Positions 37,175 through 47,108 are shown, counted from the stretch's first letter. The stretch: DNA of 64,000 bases from Pseudomonas ekonensis (GCF_019145435.1 NZ_JAHSTS010000002.1:1302001-1366000); one strand, 5' to 3'. Numbers and translations are program-made. Notes: a model not told the origin generated them from the letters alone.

Positions 37175-39805
37175 TTAGCCGGTATTTCGCAGACCGGCGG
37201 CGATCCCCGCCACAGACACCAGCAGCGCCTGTTCCACGGGGCTGCCCTGCACCACTTCCTGGCGCCGGGACCGGGCCAGCAGTTCGGCCTGCAATAGATG
37301 CAGCGGATCGAGGTAAGTGTTGCGCAGGCGGATGAATTCCAGGGTGTCGGGGCTGTGCGCCAGCAACTGCGACTGACCGGTCAGCCCGAGCACGACGGCG
37401 CACGCCTGCGACAATAGGTCGCGCAAGTGCGCACCCAGCGGCAGCAGCGACGGCTCGACCAGCCGCTGGTCATAGGACAGCGCGATGTCGGCGTCCGCCT
37501 TGGCCAGCACCATCTCCAGCATGTCGATGCGGGTGCGGAAGAACGGCCATTGTTCGCGCATCTGCGCCAGCAGGCCCCCTTCGCCACGGGCCAGGGCGTT
37601 GTTGAGCGCAGTCTCCCAGCCGAGCCACGCCGGCAGCATCAGCCGCGTCTGGGTCCAGCCGAAGATCCACGGGATCGCCCGCAGGCTCTCGATGCCGCCG
37701 GCCCGGCGCTTGGCCGGGCGACTGCCCAGCGGCAGGCGCCCCAGTTCCTGCTCCGGCGTGGACTGGCGGAAGTACTCGACGAACTGCGGATTCTCCCGCA
37801 CCACGGCGCGGTAGGCCTTGACGCCGTCGGCGGCCAACTCGTCCATCAGGTGCCGCCACTCGGGGGTCGGTGGCGGCGGCGGCAGCAGGGTCGCTTCGAG
37901 CACCGCCGCCAGGTACAGGTTGAGGTTCTGTTCGGCGATGTCCGGCAGGCCGAATTTGAAACGGATCATTTCGCCCTGCTCGGTGGTGCGGAACCGCCCC
38001 GCCACCGATCCCGGCGGCTGCGACAGGATCGCCGCGTGGGCCGGGCCGCCGCCGCGGCCGACGGTGCCGCCGCGGCCATGGAACAGCAGCAGTTCGACCT
38101 GCTGCTCCCGGCAGATCTCCACCAGCCGCTCCTGGGCGCGGTACTGGGCCCATGCGGCGGCGGTGGTGCCGGCGTCCTTGGCCGAGTCGGAATAGCCGAT
38201 CATCACTTCCTGCGGCCCCTGCAACCGTGCGCGGTAACCCGGCAGTCGCAGCAGCCGCTCGATCACGGGACCGGCGTTGTCGAGGTCGGCCAGGGTCTCG
38301 AACAGCGGCACCACGCGCATCGGCCGCAGCACACCGGCTTCCTTGAGCAGCAACTGCACCGCAAGCACGTCGGACGCCGCGCCGGCCATGGAGATGACAT
38401 AAGAACCCAGCGAAGCGCCCGGCGCGGCGGCGATCTCCTTGCAGGTGGCGAGCACTTCGGCGGTGTCCGCCGAAGGCTTGAAGTGGGCAGGCAGCAATGG
38501 CCGGCGGTTGTTCAGTTCACGGGTCAGGAACTCGATGCGCTGTTCCTCGCCCCACTCCTCGTATCGGCCCAGGCCCAGGTAATCGGTGATTTCGGTCATC
38601 GCCGCGCTGTGCCGCGACGAGTCCTGGCGCACGTCGAGGCGCACCAGGAACAGGCCGAACGTCACCGCCCGGCGCAGGCAATCGAGCAGCGGCCCGTCGG
38701 CGATCACGCCCATGCCGCACTCGTGCAGCGAGCGGTAGCACAGCTCCAGCGGATCGAGCAGCTCGCGGTTGCCGTGCAGCACGTCTGCCGGCGCCGGGGT
38801 GGCGGCGGTCAGCGCCGCATGGGCCCAGTTGCGCGTGGCGCGCAGGCGTTCGCGCAGTTGCTTGAGCACGGCGCGGTAGGGCTCGGCGCTGTCGCCGGCG
38901 CGGGCCTTGAGTTCGTCGCTGGCCTGCTGCATCGACAGCTCGGCGGCCAAGCGGTCGACGTCGCGCAGGTACAGGTCGGCCGCCATCCAGCGCGCCAGCA
39001 ACAGCACCTCACGGGTGACGGCGGCGGTGACGTTGGGATTGCCGTCGCGGTCGCCGCCCATCCATGAGGCGAAGCGGATCGGCGCCGCCTCCAGCGGCAG
39101 GCGCAGGCCGGTGGCGGCGTGCAGCGCCTGGTCGGCCTTGCGCATGTGGTTGGGGATCGCCTGCCACAGCGAATGCTCGATCACCGCAAAACCCCACTTG
39201 GCTTCGTCCACCGGCGTAGGCCGGGTGCGGCGGATTTCTTCGGTGTGCCAGGCTTCGGCGATCAGGCGTTGCAGGGTGTCGTGGATCCGGGTGCGCTCGG
39301 CGCCGGTCAAGTCGCGGTGATCCTGGGCGGCCAACTGGGCGGCAATCGCGTCGTACTTCTGGATCAGCGTGCGCCGCGCCACTTCGGTCGGGTGGGCCGT
39401 GAGCACCAGTTCGATCTCCAGGCGCGCCAGTTGGCGGGCCAGGGCCTCGGCGCTGTGGCCTTCGCTGCGCAGGCGGGCCAGCAGCTCCGGCAGCACCCGC
39501 GACTCGAACGGCGCGGCCTGCGACTCCTCGCGGCGATGGATCAACTGGTACTGCTCGGCGATGTTGGCCAGGTTGAGGAACTGGTTGAACGCCCGCGCCA
39601 CCGGCAACAGTTCGGCTTCGCTCAGCTGATCGAGGCTGGCGCTGAGCTCGGCGTCCATCGAACCGCGCCGGTCGGCCTTGGCGCCCTTGCGGATCTGCTC
39701 GATCTTGTCGAGGAAACCCTCGCCGTACTGGTCACGGATGGTGTTGCCCAACAGCTCTCCGAGCAGGTGAACATCTTCGCGCAAGCGTGCATCGATATCG
39801 GTCAT
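37175..39805 (-). CDS. ppc: Phosphoenolpyruvate carboxylase
   Basis: 876 residues, the normal bacterial PEPC size. Adds bicarbonate to PEP to give oxaloacetate, an anaplerotic reaction. Signatures are [14 protein letters not shown] (catalytic His, about residues 134-147), the [13 protein letters not shown] motif, the [16 protein letters not shown] loop (about 554-569) and [15 protein letters not shown]. The C-terminus ends GLRNTG, with the conserved RNTG tetrapeptide. The start at 39805 ([11 protein letters not shown]) is family-typical. The 289 bases to adk (36886-37174) hold no other gene. Confidence 0.96.
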   Translation of the reverse strand: MTDIDARLREDVHLLGELLGNTIRDQYGEGFLDKIEQIRKGAKADRRGSMDAELSASLDQLSEAELLPVARAFNQFLNLANIAEQYQLIHRREESQAAPFESRVLPELLARLRSEGHSAEALARQLARLEIELVLTAHPTEVARRTLIQKYDAIAAQLAAQDHRDLTGAERTRIHDTLQRLIAEAWHTEEIRRTRPTPVDEAKWGFAVIEHSLWQAIPNHMRKADQALHAATGLRLPLEAAPIRFASWMGGDRDGNPNVTAAVTREVLLLARWMAADLYLRDVDRLAAELSMQQASDELKARAGDSAEPYRAVLKQLRERLRATRNWAHAALTAATPAPADVLHGNRELLDPLELCYRSLHECGMGVIADGPLLDCLRRAVTFGLFLVRLDVRQDSSRHSAAMTEITDYLGLGRYEEWGEEQRIEFLTRELNNRRPLLPAHFKPSADTAEVLATCKEIAAAPGASLGSYVISMAGAASDVLAVQLLLKEAGVLRPMRVVPLFETLADLDNAGPVIERLLRLPGYRARLQGPQEVMIGYSDSAKDAGTTAAAWAQYRAQERLVEICREQQVELLLFHGRGGTVGRGGGPAHAAILSQPPGSVAGRFRTTEQGEMIRFKFGLPDIAEQNLNLYLAAVLEATLLPPPPPTPEWRHLMDELAADGVKAYRAVVRENPQFVEYFRQSTPEQELGRLPLGSRPAKRRAGGIESLRAIPWIFGWTQTRLMLPAWLGWETALNNALARGEGGLLAQMREQWPFFRTRIDMLEMVLAKADADIALSYDQRLVEPSLLPLGAHLRDLLSQACAVVLGLTGQSQLLAHSPDTLEFIRLRNTYLDPLHLLQAELLARSRRQEVVQGSPVEQALLVSVAGIAAGLRNTG

Positions 39806-40017
39806 CGGCAGTTCTCCAGCAGTCGTCCAGGCGGCTAAAAAGCGAGCGGATGGTCAGAGAGTGCCGCTCTGCGGCGCGACTTACAAGCAGACGACGAAGG
39901 GCCACGCAACCCCGCGCCCGCCAGCTAACCTCAACAACAGGCCCCACAACGGCTTGCCGCCGGCCCCGCCGGACACTCACCAGAACCTGCCACGAGCGGG
40001 TGCGCCATGAGGTCATC

Positions 40018-40359
40018 ATGAAAATCCGAGAACTTGCCCAGCATTGGGAAGAAACCGCCAAAGGTCGCCTGACCGACACCGGCTACGCCATCCGCCTGGA
40101 CGTGGAGGCCGCCGCCCGGCTGGCCGCCATCGCCGAGATGTACCCCAAACGCACCCCCGAGGAACTGCTCGGCGAACTGATCGGCGCCGCCCTCGAAGAG
40201 TTCGAGGCGAGCCTGCCGTACGTGAAGGGCTCGACGGTGGTCGCCACCGACGAGGAAGGCGATCCGCTGTACGAAGACGTCGGCCCGACGCCGCGCTTCC
40301 TCGCCTTGTCGCGCCGGCATCTACAGGATCTGTCCGCCGCCGGCAAGCCCAAGCACTGA
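40018..40359 (+). CDS. Conserved hypothetical protein, 113 aa (often called pilin assembly/type 1 pili tip component)
   Basis: Small acidic soluble protein beginning MKIRELAQHWEETAKGRLTD. It has a helix-rich central part with TPEELLGELIGAALEEFEAS, reminiscent of a ribbon-helix-helix/CopG-like C-terminal helix pattern (RLDVEAAARLAAIAEMYPKR). No signal peptide, so the pilus name seen in databases is not supported by the sequence. The start at 40018 was preferred to upstream codons that overlap the ppc 5' end. Function unknown. Confidence 0.75.
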   Translation: MKIRELAQHWEETAKGRLTDTGYAIRLDVEAAARLAAIAEMYPKRTPEELLGELIGAALEEFEASLPYVKGSTVVATDEEGDPLYEDVGPTPRFLALSRRHLQDLSAAGKPKH

Positions 40360-40374
40360 CCCGCACGGCTCATC

Positions 40375-40464
40375 CTGCGGGAGCGGGCTTGCCCGCGAAA
40401 GCGTCCTCTCAGGCACCTTCAGCCGTGGCTGACACAGCGCATTCGCGAGCAAGCCCGCTCTCGC
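40375..40464. repeat. Paired inverted REP elements
   Basis: TGCGGGAGCGGGCTTGCCCG-CGAAAGCG at 40375 faces GCATTCGCGAGCAAGCCCGC-TCTCGC ending 40464, a doublet with a spacer of about 35 bases. It lies in the 343-base gap before the DUF4398 gene, whose remaining part holds the AlgU-type promoter. Confidence 0.85.
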
Positions 40465-40571
40465 TTTTCAGACGGCAATCGGCCCGTCCATACCGCCGGA
40501 CACCGCCAAAGTTCCCGTTTTAGAGCCCTGCCCGTTCGGTCAAAATTTTTTTGGCGATGGGCCATCTTTTC

Positions 40572-40600
40572 TGAACTTTTAAAAAATGCGCCCGGTCGGA
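40572..40600 (+). promoter_or_regulatory. Putative AlgU (sigma-22/RpoE-type) promoter for the DUF4398-lptF pair
   Basis: GAACTT at 40573-40578, a 17-base spacer, then TCGGA at 40596-40600. This matches the GAACTT-N16/17-TCtga consensus of AlgU in the -35 hexamer and approximately in the -10. It is about 103 bases upstream of the DUF4398 start. lptF is a known AlgU target in P. aeruginosa, which supports the assignment. Confidence 0.65.
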
Positions 40601-40702
40601 ACAGGTAACCACGCCTGGAACGAGCGTTTCAAAACGCGCTCCGACACGACGCATGCGACTCCTCGCCCAGGATGGATTTAGCGGTATCCAAGGAGTTGAA
40701 CA

Positions 40703-41107
40703 ATGGAGTTGAAGACCATGAAGACCCAAACCTCGTCCACCCCCCTGCGCAACCTGAAACTGGTCGCCCTGGCCCTCGGCGCCGGCGTCGTGCTGGCCGG
40801 TTGCGCCGGCAATCCGCCGACCGAGCAGTACGCCGTCACTCAATCGGCGGTCAACAGCGCGGTCAGCGCCGGCGGCACCGAGTTCGCCGCCGTGGAAATG
40901 AAGCAGGCCCAGGACAAGCTCAAGCAAGCTGAAATCGCCATGCACGACAAGAAGTACGACCAGGCCCGCACCCTGGCCGAACAGGCCGAATGGGACGCCC
41001 GCGTCGCCGAGCGCAAGGCCCAGGCGATGAAGGCCGAACAAGCCGTGAAGGATTCCCAGAAAGGCGTTCAGGAACTGCGTCAGGAAAGCCAGCGCACCGT
41101 GCAATAA
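40703..41107 (+). CDS. DUF4398 domain-containing lipoprotein
   Basis: 134 residues. Signal peptide with lipobox VLAGC (lipidated Cys about 34), so an envelope lipoprotein. The mature part is an Ala/Lys/Gln/Glu-rich helical hairpin or coiled coil (QAQDKLKQAEIAMHDKKYDQ; EQAEWDARVAERKAQAMKAE), typical of DUF4398. AAGGAG is 7 bases before the ATG at 40703, which decides that start over a second ATG five codons later. It precedes lptF by 54 bases and probably shares the AlgU-type promoter. Confidence 0.88.
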   Translation: MELKTMKTQTSSTPLRNLKLVALALGAGVVLAGCAGNPPTEQYAVTQSAVNSAVSAGGTEFAAVEMKQAQDKLKQAEIAMHDKKYDQARTLAEQAEWDARVAERKAQAMKAEQAVKDSQKGVQELRQESQRTVQ

Positions 41108-41161
41108 GCGCGCATCCCGACCGCAAGGCTGAATCTCTTATCGACAGAAGGATGAACGAAC

Positions 41162-41950
41162 ATGCGTAATCAACTGATGATCCCTGCTCTGCTGGCCGCA
41201 AGCGTTGCCCTGGCGGCGTGCTCCACCCCGCCCAACCCGAACCTGGAACAGGCGCGCACCAACTACGAAGGCCTGCAGGCCAACCCGCAAGCCAGCAAGG
41301 TCGCCGCCCTGGAGACCAAAGAGGCCAGCGATTACCTGGACAAGGCCGACAAGGCCTACCTGGACAAGGAAAACGCGGCCAAGGTCGACCAACTGGCCTA
41401 CCTCACCAACCAGCGCGTGGAAGTGGCCAAGCAGACCATCGCCCTGCGCACCGCCGAAGCCAACCTGAAGAACGCCGCCGCCCAACGCGCCCAGGCGCGT
41501 CTGGACGCCCGCGACCAGCAGATCAGACAGCTTCAGGACAGCCTCAACGCCAAGCAGACCGACCGCGGCACCCTGGTGACCTTCGGCGACGTGCTGTTCG
41601 CCACCAACAAGGCCGACCTCAAGTCCAGCGGCCTGATGAACATCAACAAGCTGGCGCAGTTCCTCCAGGAGAACCCGGACCGTAAGGTGATCGTCGAGGG
41701 CTACACCGACAGCACCGGCACGGCGGGCTACAACCAGTCGCTGTCCGAACGCCGGGCGACCTCGGTGCAGGTGGCGCTGATCAAGATGGGCGTCGATCCG
41801 TCGCGCATCGTGACCCAGGGCTACGGCAAGGAATACCCGGTGGCCGACAACGGCAGCGTCTCGGGCCGGGCGATGAACCGTCGGGTGGAGGTCACCATCT
41901 CCAACGACAACCAACCGGTGCTGCCGCGTTCGGCGGTGAGCGCGAACTGA
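41162..41950 (+). CDS. lptF: OmpA-family outer-membrane lipoprotein LptF
   Basis: 262 residues. Signal plus lipobox ALAAC (lipidated Cys about 20), an N-terminal DUF4398-like helical region (about 30-115), and a C-terminal OmpA/MotB peptidoglycan-binding domain (about 140-250) with FGDVLFATNKADL, VIVEGYTDSTGT, NQSLSERRATSV and GRAMNRRVEV, including the Asp and Arg that bind diaminopimelate. It likely tethers the outer membrane to peptidoglycan. In P. aeruginosa LptF is AlgU-controlled and raised in mucoid strains. Start ATG 41162 with AGAAGGA upstream. Confidence 0.9.
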   Translation: MRNQLMIPALLAASVALAACSTPPNPNLEQARTNYEGLQANPQASKVAALETKEASDYLDKADKAYLDKENAAKVDQLAYLTNQRVEVAKQTIALRTAEANLKNAAAQRAQARLDARDQQIRQLQDSLNAKQTDRGTLVTFGDVLFATNKADLKSSGLMNINKLAQFLQENPDRKVIVEGYTDSTGTAGYNQSLSERRATSVQVALIKMGVDPSRIVTQGYGKEYPVADNGSVSGRAMNRRVEVTISNDNQPVLPRSAVSAN

Positions 41951-41998
41951 CCGTCGCACGCTGAAACGAAAAGCCCTGTGGCGAGGGCCGACAGCGGC

Positions 41999-42328
41999 TT
42001 ATTGCTGCAGTTGCTGCGGGGTTTCCTGGCCCATGCAGCGCACCGCTTTCTTCTTGTTGTTGACCAGCACGCCGGTCAGGCCTTTCTGTTCGGTGTCGAA
42101 CAGCACCAGCACGCCGTCGATGCATTGCGCCACTTGCGGCGCCGGCTCCAGGGACACCCGGTAATCCTCGCCGGGGATGGTCTTGAGCATGGTGAAGTCG
42201 TTGAGCAACAGCGCATCCTCGGGTTTGGCGAAGTGCAGGTAACCGTAGTACCACAGGGCACCGACGGTGCCCAGGATGCTGCAGATGCCGGTGATGATCA
42301 GCGGGATGGCGTTACGTTCTTCACTCAT
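41999..42328 (-). CDS. Conserved membrane-anchored hypothetical protein, 109 aa
   Basis: Starts MSEERNAIPLIITGICSILG; one membrane helix at about residues 7-28 and a periplasmic-side or cytoplasmic domain of about 80 residues. Two Cys (QCIDGVL and RCMGQ) could form a disulfide if the domain is periplasmic. Its ATG overlaps the stop codon of the hydrolase gene by 4 bases, so it is coupled to it. Function unknown. Confidence 0.78.
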   Translation of the reverse strand: MSEERNAIPLIITGICSILGTVGALWYYGYLHFAKPEDALLLNDFTMLKTIPGEDYRVSLEPAPQVAQCIDGVLVLFDTEQKGLTGVLVNNKKKAVRCMGQETPQQLQQ

Positions 42329-43239
42329 TGCGGACTCTCTGGTGGTTCGTCTTCGGTTTTCGGGGGCGGCGGATAGTTGGGGATCTCGCCGAGGCGGCGC
42401 AGGCCGTTGAAGTGTTCGGGGTCGTCCAGGTAACGCAGCATCACCTGGCGCCAGACCGGGTCGCCGAAGGTCTGCACGTGGCCGCCGCGGGTCAACTGCA
42501 GCACCCGGGGCGGCGGCGCAGCTTGATACAGACGGATGCCGTTGGAAAGGGGCACGAGGGGATCGTCGATGCTGTGGTAGATCAGTTTCGGCACGCCGTC
42601 GAGCTTCTCCATCGAATGGATGGCGCTGTCGCCGTCCGGCACCAGCCATGACAGCGGCACCTGGAGCGGCCAGGTCATCCACGAGGTGCTCAATGCATAC
42701 TGGCCGACGCTGCGGTAACTGGCGGGCACGCCGTCGAGCACCAAGGCCTTGAGCTGCTTTTGTCGCTCCGGATGCCGCACGAGCCAGTGCACCGCCATCG
42801 CACCGCCCAGGCTTTGCCCCAGCACGACCAGCGGCTTGCCCTTGACCTCGGGCGCGCGGTCCAGCCAGGCGAAGGCGGCGTCGATGTCCTGGTAGATCGC
42901 CGGCAGCGACGGCTCGCCCTCGGACAGGCCATAGCCGCGGTAGTCCACCAGCAGCACCTGATAACCGTTCTTGGGCAGCCACCAACTGCCGCCCAGGTGC
43001 ATCGGCAGGTTGCCGCCGTTGCCGTGCAGGTGCAGCACCGTGCCCTTGACCTCGACCCCGGCCTTGGCCGGCAGCCACCAGGCGTGCAGGCGCAGGCCGT
43101 CGGCGGTGGTCAGGGTCACGTCGCGGTAGTCGAGCCCGGCCTTCTGCGGGGTGAACAACTGGCCGCGCTCGGGGTAGAACAGCAGCGAACTGCACCCGCC
43201 GAGGGTCAGGAGCAGGCAGACGATGCCGAGGATTCTCAT
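42325..43239 (-). CDS. Alpha/beta hydrolase, lipoprotein
   Basis: 304 residues. Signal with lipobox TLGGC (Cys16, followed by Ser) points to an outer-membrane lipoprotein. The hydrolase fold has the oxyanion segment LHLHGNGGNLPMH, VDYRGYGLSEGEP and nucleophile motif GQSLGGAMA (GxSxG, Ser about 144); an Asp in HSIDDPLVPL and His in GGHVQTF complete a likely triad. It resembles the YfhR/BEM46 group of serine hydrolases; substrate unknown. The C-terminus is Pro/Glu-rich. Its stop overlaps the next ORF by 4 bases. Confidence 0.88.
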   Translation of the reverse strand: MRILGIVCLLLTLGGCSSLLFYPERGQLFTPQKAGLDYRDVTLTTADGLRLHAWWLPAKAGVEVKGTVLHLHGNGGNLPMHLGGSWWLPKNGYQVLLVDYRGYGLSEGEPSLPAIYQDIDAAFAWLDRAPEVKGKPLVVLGQSLGGAMAVHWLVRHPERQKQLKALVLDGVPASYRSVGQYALSTSWMTWPLQVPLSWLVPDGDSAIHSMEKLDGVPKLIYHSIDDPLVPLSNGIRLYQAAPPPRVLQLTRGGHVQTFGDPVWRQVMLRYLDDPEHFNGLRRLGEIPNYPPPPKTEDEPPESPQ

Positions 43240-43299
43240 CCGGTGAAACCTCGCGGAAACATGGAAAGGGTGCCGCTCCCACAGGGGGGTGTTCCTGGC

Positions 43300-44577
43300 C
43301 TAAAGGATATTGGAGTAGTCCGCCTCGATCCGGTCCAGGCTCAAATGGTTGAGGAAGTTGGAGAAGCACATCCACGCCGACAGCGCGTTCAGGTCACGGA
43401 ACTGCTCCGGCAGGTACTTGGGCGGCACCACCAGGCCTTCGTCCACCAGTTGGCGCAGGGTGCGCATGTCCTCCAGCGTGGTCTTGCCGCAGAACAGCAG
43501 CGGGATCTGCTCGAGCTTGCCCTTGCGCACGGCCAACTGAATGTAGTTGTAAACCATGATGAAGCCCTTGAGGTAGGACAAGTCTTTGGTGAATGGCAGG
43601 CCGGTCGGCACCGAACCCCGGAAGACCCGGCTCGCGTTGCCGTAGCTTTCCGCCATCTCGAAGCCCTGCTCGCGGAAGAACTCGAAGACCTGCAGAAAGT
43701 CCGCGCCCTCCTCCACCATGTGGATGGCGCGGGTGCGGTTGGTGAGCTTGCGCAGGCGGCTGGGGTAGGAGGCGAAGGTGATGATCTCCATCAGGATCGC
43801 CAGGCCTTCCTGGGTCACCGTCGAGGAGGGCGGCCCCTTGGCCAGGAAGGTGCAGATCGGCTGGTTCAGGCCGTTGAGCGTGGTGCCCACGTGCACCAGG
43901 CCTTCATGCACTTCCAGGGCCCGGACGTCGCGGCCGTTGAACATCGCGTCGGTGCGGATCTTGATGTAGTCGGCCCCCGCCGCCGCGTCGGCGACGATGC
44001 CGTCGGACTCGAACACCCGGATGGTCTCCTCGGCCTCGCCGAACACCTTGTTCAGGCGCGTCTGCAGCAGGTGCACGGCGTCCTTGGCGGTGAGGGTCTT
44101 GGGTTCGTCCTTCAGGTCGCCGCGGCCGTCGATATTGTTCAGGTAGTCGGACATCATCAGGCCGAGGTCGGCCAGGGTCGGGTCGCCGGCGTGGAACGCA
44201 TCGGAGGCGGCGCCGTACAGTTCCTGGGAAATCAGGCCGAAGTCCTCGGTGCCGCGCGCTTCGAGCATGCGCACCACCATGCGGTACTCCTTGCACATGC
44301 GGCGCATGATCTGCCCCACCGGGCTGAACTGGCCGAGCTGGCGGGTGATGTCGCGCTCGATGTTCTGGAACTCGAGCTTGACCTTGCTCGAATCGAAGGT
44401 CAGCGGCCGGTTGAGGTAGTAGTCCCGGTCCACCGCCGGCATTTCCTTGCCCTTGGCCTTGAGGAAGCCCTTGCGCACGTTCTCGTCCCACTTGACCGCG
44501 TCGAGGACGCGGATCGGTGTCTGCGCCAGCACAATGCGATCGGACAGCGTGCGTATCGTCTGCTGGTAATCGTCCAC
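43300..44577 (-). CDS. Flavohemoglobin expression-modulating QEGLA-motif protein (DUF1704)
   Basis: 425 residues. Contains the family-naming TQEGLA (about residue 258) and an upstream VHEGLVHVGTTLNG, an HExxxH-like arrangement seen in DUF1704/tyrosine-carboxypeptidase-like (KIAA0895) proteins, so it may be a metallopeptidase. The name comes from an effect on flavohemoglobin expression seen in one organism. No signal peptide. The N-terminus MDDYQQTIRTLSDRIVLAQT at 44577 is preceded by AGGAG. It lies upstream of the hydrolase gene (60-base gap with a partial REP). Confidence 0.82.
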   Translation of the reverse strand: MDDYQQTIRTLSDRIVLAQTPIRVLDAVKWDENVRKGFLKAKGKEMPAVDRDYYLNRPLTFDSSKVKLEFQNIERDITRQLGQFSPVGQIMRRMCKEYRMVVRMLEARGTEDFGLISQELYGAASDAFHAGDPTLADLGLMMSDYLNNIDGRGDLKDEPKTLTAKDAVHLLQTRLNKVFGEAEETIRVFESDGIVADAAAGADYIKIRTDAMFNGRDVRALEVHEGLVHVGTTLNGLNQPICTFLAKGPPSSTVTQEGLAILMEIITFASYPSRLRKLTNRTRAIHMVEEGADFLQVFEFFREQGFEMAESYGNASRVFRGSVPTGLPFTKDLSYLKGFIMVYNYIQLAVRKGKLEQIPLLFCGKTTLEDMRTLRQLVDEGLVVPPKYLPEQFRDLNALSAWMCFSNFLNHLSLDRIEADYSNIL

Positions 44578-44600
44578 CCGAAACTCCTGTAGAAAACGTC

Positions 44601-44695
44601 TGCGGGAGCGGGCTTGCCCGCGAATGCGCCGTTACATTCAACATCACTGCTGCCTGTACACCGTCATCGCGAGCAGGCTCGCTCCTGCAAAGGGA
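44601..44695. repeat. Paired inverted REP elements
   Basis: TGCGGGAGCGGGCTTGCCCG-CGAATGCG at 44601 faces CATCGCGAGCAGGCTCGCTC-CTGCAAAGG ending 44695, with a spacer of about 40 bases, between the QEGLA-motif gene and the TetR gene. The two arms are of slightly different sequence subtypes. Confidence 0.85.
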
Positions 44696-44700
44696 TTGCG

Positions 44701-45405
44701 TTACACCGACGCCAGCACCAGATGCATGTACCGCGTCAGGATGCCGAGCATGTCCTCTTCGGCCAAAGGCTCGACACCGTTGAGCAGGCCCTGATATTCC
44801 ATCCGTCCGATAATCGCCGTCAACACTTTGGCATCCTGCTGCGGCTCCCGGGAGCCCAGCACCTGGAACAGCTGGCAGGTGCCCTGCAGCAGGATCTGCT
44901 GGTGGGAGCGCACCAATTCCGCCAGGCGCGGGTTGAGCAGCGCCTCCTGGCGGAACGCCTGCTCGGCCATCAGGTGTTCGCGGCGGTTGACCAGTTGGCG
45001 GTGCACGTAGTCGGCCATCAGCCGGGCGATGTCGTCGGCCAGTTGCGAGCGCGACTCGGGGCTGCCGTCGCCGCTGACCACCATCTCGCGCAGCAGGCCT
45101 TCGTTGTTGATCCACAGCTTGGCCATGTAGGCGGCGCTGCGCTCGACGTATTGGGCGAAGGTATCGGTGAGCAGGTCATCGATGTCCTTGAAGTAATACG
45201 TGGTGGCCGACAGCGGCACGCCGGCCTCGGCCGCCACCGCCCGGTGGCGCACGGCGCGCACGCCGTCACGCACGACGATGCGCATCGCCGCGTCGAGAAT
45301 GTCCTGCCGCCGCTGCTCGCTGCCCTGTCGGCTGGCCTTGCGACCCTGGTACTGAACACTTTCAGCGACCGCAACGGCGATTCCCGCTGCACCCTCTTGA
45401 GCCAT
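44701..45405 (-). CDS. TetR-family transcriptional regulator
   Basis: 234 residues from the ATG at 45405 (MAQEGAAGIAVAVAESVQYQ). The HTH lies at about residues 35-80: QDILDAAMRIVVRDGVRAVRHRAV (split here as QDILDAAMRIVV and RAVRHRAVAAEAGVPLS), then ATTYYFKDIDDLL. Alternative starts are GTG 45417, which has AGAGGA 9 bases upstream, and ATG 45456, which has no ribosome site. The lysS terminator ends only about 28 bases before 45456, so the promoter must overlap that region and a downstream start is more likely. Target genes are not apparent. Confidence 0.82.
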   Translation of the reverse strand: MAQEGAAGIAVAVAESVQYQGRKASRQGSEQRRQDILDAAMRIVVRDGVRAVRHRAVAAEAGVPLSATTYYFKDIDDLLTDTFAQYVERSAAYMAKLWINNEGLLREMVVSGDGSPESRSQLADDIARLMADYVHRQLVNRREHLMAEQAFRQEALLNPRLAELVRSHQQILLQGTCQLFQVLGSREPQQDAKVLTAIIGRMEYQGLLNGVEPLAEEDMLGILTRYMHLVLASV

Positions 45406-45483
45406 TGCACCGATCACGGCAGGTATTCCTCTGTTGTTCTTTTCAAAAGTAACCATTTGATACGTTTGTACCAGACAGGCAAT

Positions 45484-45512
45484 AAAAAACCGCCTGTTCG
45501 AGGCGGTTTTTT
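45484..45512 (-). terminator. Rho-independent terminator after lysS
   Basis: AAAACCGCCT-GTTCG-AGGCGGTTTT with TT/AA runs on both sides, 12 bases past the lysS stop on the minus strand. A textbook intrinsic terminator. Confidence 0.92.
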
Positions 45513-45523
45513 AAGTGAAACGT

Positions 45524-47026
45524 TTACGCTTGCGGCCGCATGTGCGGGAACAGGATCACGTCGCGGATCGACGGCGAGTTGGTCAGCAGCATCACCAGGC
45601 GGTCGATGCCGATGCCTTCACCGGCCGTCGGCGGCATGCCGTACTCCAGCGCGCGGACGAAGTCGGCGTCGTAGTGCATGGCTTCGTCGTCGCCGGCGTC
45701 CTTGTCGGCCACCTGGGCCATGAAGCGCTCGGCCTGGTCTTCCGCGTCGTTGAGCTCGGAGTAGGCGTTGGCGATCTCACGGCCGCCGATGAACAGCTCG
45801 AAGCGGTCGGTGACGTTCGGGTTCTCGTCGTTGCGGCGCGCCAGCGGCGACACTTCGAACGGGTACTGGGTGATGAAGTGCGGCTGCTCCAGCTTGTGCT
45901 CGACCAGCTCTTCGAAAATCATCACCTGCAGCTTGCCCAGGCCTTCGAAGCCCAGCACCTTGGCGCCGGCCTTCTTGGCGATGTCGCGGGCCTTGTCGAT
46001 GTCGTTCAGGTCATCGGCGGTCAGCTCAGGGTTGTACTTGAGGATCGAGTCGAACACCGACAGGCGGGCGAACGGCTCGCCGAAGTGGAACACCTTGTCG
46101 CCGTACGGCACGTCGGTGCTGCCCAGGACCAGTTGCGCCAGTTCGCGGAACAGTTCTTCGGTCAGGTCCATGTTGTCTTCGTAGTCGGCGTAGGCCTGGT
46201 AGAACTCCAACATGGTGAATTCCGGGTTGTGACGGGTCGAGACGCCTTCGTTGCGGAAGTTGCGGTTGATCTCGAACACCTTCTCGAAACCGCCGACCAC
46301 CAGGCGCTTGAGGTACAGCTCAGGCGCGATGCGCAGGAACATTTCCATGTCCAGCGCGTTGTGGTGGGTTTCGAACGGCTTGGCCGCGGCGCCGCCCGGG
46401 ATGGTCTGCAGCATCGGCGTCTCGACTTCGAGGAAGTCGCGCTTCATCAGGAAGCTGCGGATGTGGGCGATGACCTGCGAGCGCACGCGGAAGGTCTGGC
46501 GCACGTCTTCGTTGACGATCAGGTCGACGTAGCGCTGACGGTAGCGCTGCTCGGTGTCGGTCAGGCCGTGGTGCTTGTCCGGCAGCGGGCGCAGGGACTT
46601 GGTCAGCAGGCGCACATCGGTCATCTCGACGTACAGGTCGCCCTTGCCGGAACGGGCCAGGGTGCCTTCGGCGGCGATGATGTCGCCCATGTCCCAGGTC
46701 TTGACCGCGGCCAGGGTGTCTTCCGACAGGGTCTTGCGGTTGACGTAGACCTGGATGCGGCCGGTCATGTCCTGGATCACCATGAACGAGCCACGGTTGA
46801 GCATGATGCGACCGGCGACCTTGACCGGGATTGCAGCCTCTGCCAGCTCTTCCTTGGTCTTGTCCGCGTACTGTTTCTGCAAGGCATCGCAGTAGTTCTC
46901 GCGGCGGAAGTCGTTCGGGAAGGCGTTGCCCTTGGCGCGCTCGGCGGCAAGCTTTTCCTTGCGCAGGGCGATCAGGGAGTTCTCTTCCTGTTGCAGGGCT
47001 TGCGAATCGGGTTGTTGGTCGCTCAT
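45524..47026 (-). CDS. lysS: Lysyl-tRNA synthetase, class II
   Basis: 500 residues, normal for LysS. N-terminal OB-fold anticodon-binding domain (about 60-175: [20 protein letters not shown]), class II motif 1 ([17 protein letters not shown]), motif 2 ([21 protein letters not shown] split as [11 protein letters not shown] and [12 protein letters not shown]) and motif 3 ([14 protein letters not shown]). It charges tRNA-Lys. It is 117 bases downstream of prfB, the standard prfB-lysS pair. Terminated by a strong hairpin. Confidence 0.97.
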   Translation of the reverse strand: MSDQQPDSQALQQEENSLIALRKEKLAAERAKGNAFPNDFRRENYCDALQKQYADKTKEELAEAAIPVKVAGRIMLNRGSFMVIQDMTGRIQVYVNRKTLSEDTLAAVKTWDMGDIIAAEGTLARSGKGDLYVEMTDVRLLTKSLRPLPDKHHGLTDTEQRYRQRYVDLIVNEDVRQTFRVRSQVIAHIRSFLMKRDFLEVETPMLQTIPGGAAAKPFETHHNALDMEMFLRIAPELYLKRLVVGGFEKVFEINRNFRNEGVSTRHNPEFTMLEFYQAYADYEDNMDLTEELFRELAQLVLGSTDVPYGDKVFHFGEPFARLSVFDSILKYNPELTADDLNDIDKARDIAKKAGAKVLGFEGLGKLQVMIFEELVEHKLEQPHFITQYPFEVSPLARRNDENPNVTDRFELFIGGREIANAYSELNDAEDQAERFMAQVADKDAGDDEAMHYDADFVRALEYGMPPTAGEGIGIDRLVMLLTNSPSIRDVILFPHMRPQA

Positions 47027-47054
47027 GTCTTCAAATTTTCCATCACAGGTTCGT

Positions 47055-47108
47055 TGCCCCCGGGCCTTGCGGCCCGGGGATCGCCAGCAGGGCTGGCTCC
47101 CACAGGGA
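47055..47108. repeat. GC-rich hairpin and REP arm between prfB and lysS
   Basis: CCCCGGGCC-TTGC-GGCCCGGGG (47057-47079) is a perfect inverted repeat, followed directly by a REP arm ATCGCCAGCAGGGCTGGCTC-CCACAGGG. It may set the relative levels of prfB and lysS mRNA. Confidence 0.65.
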
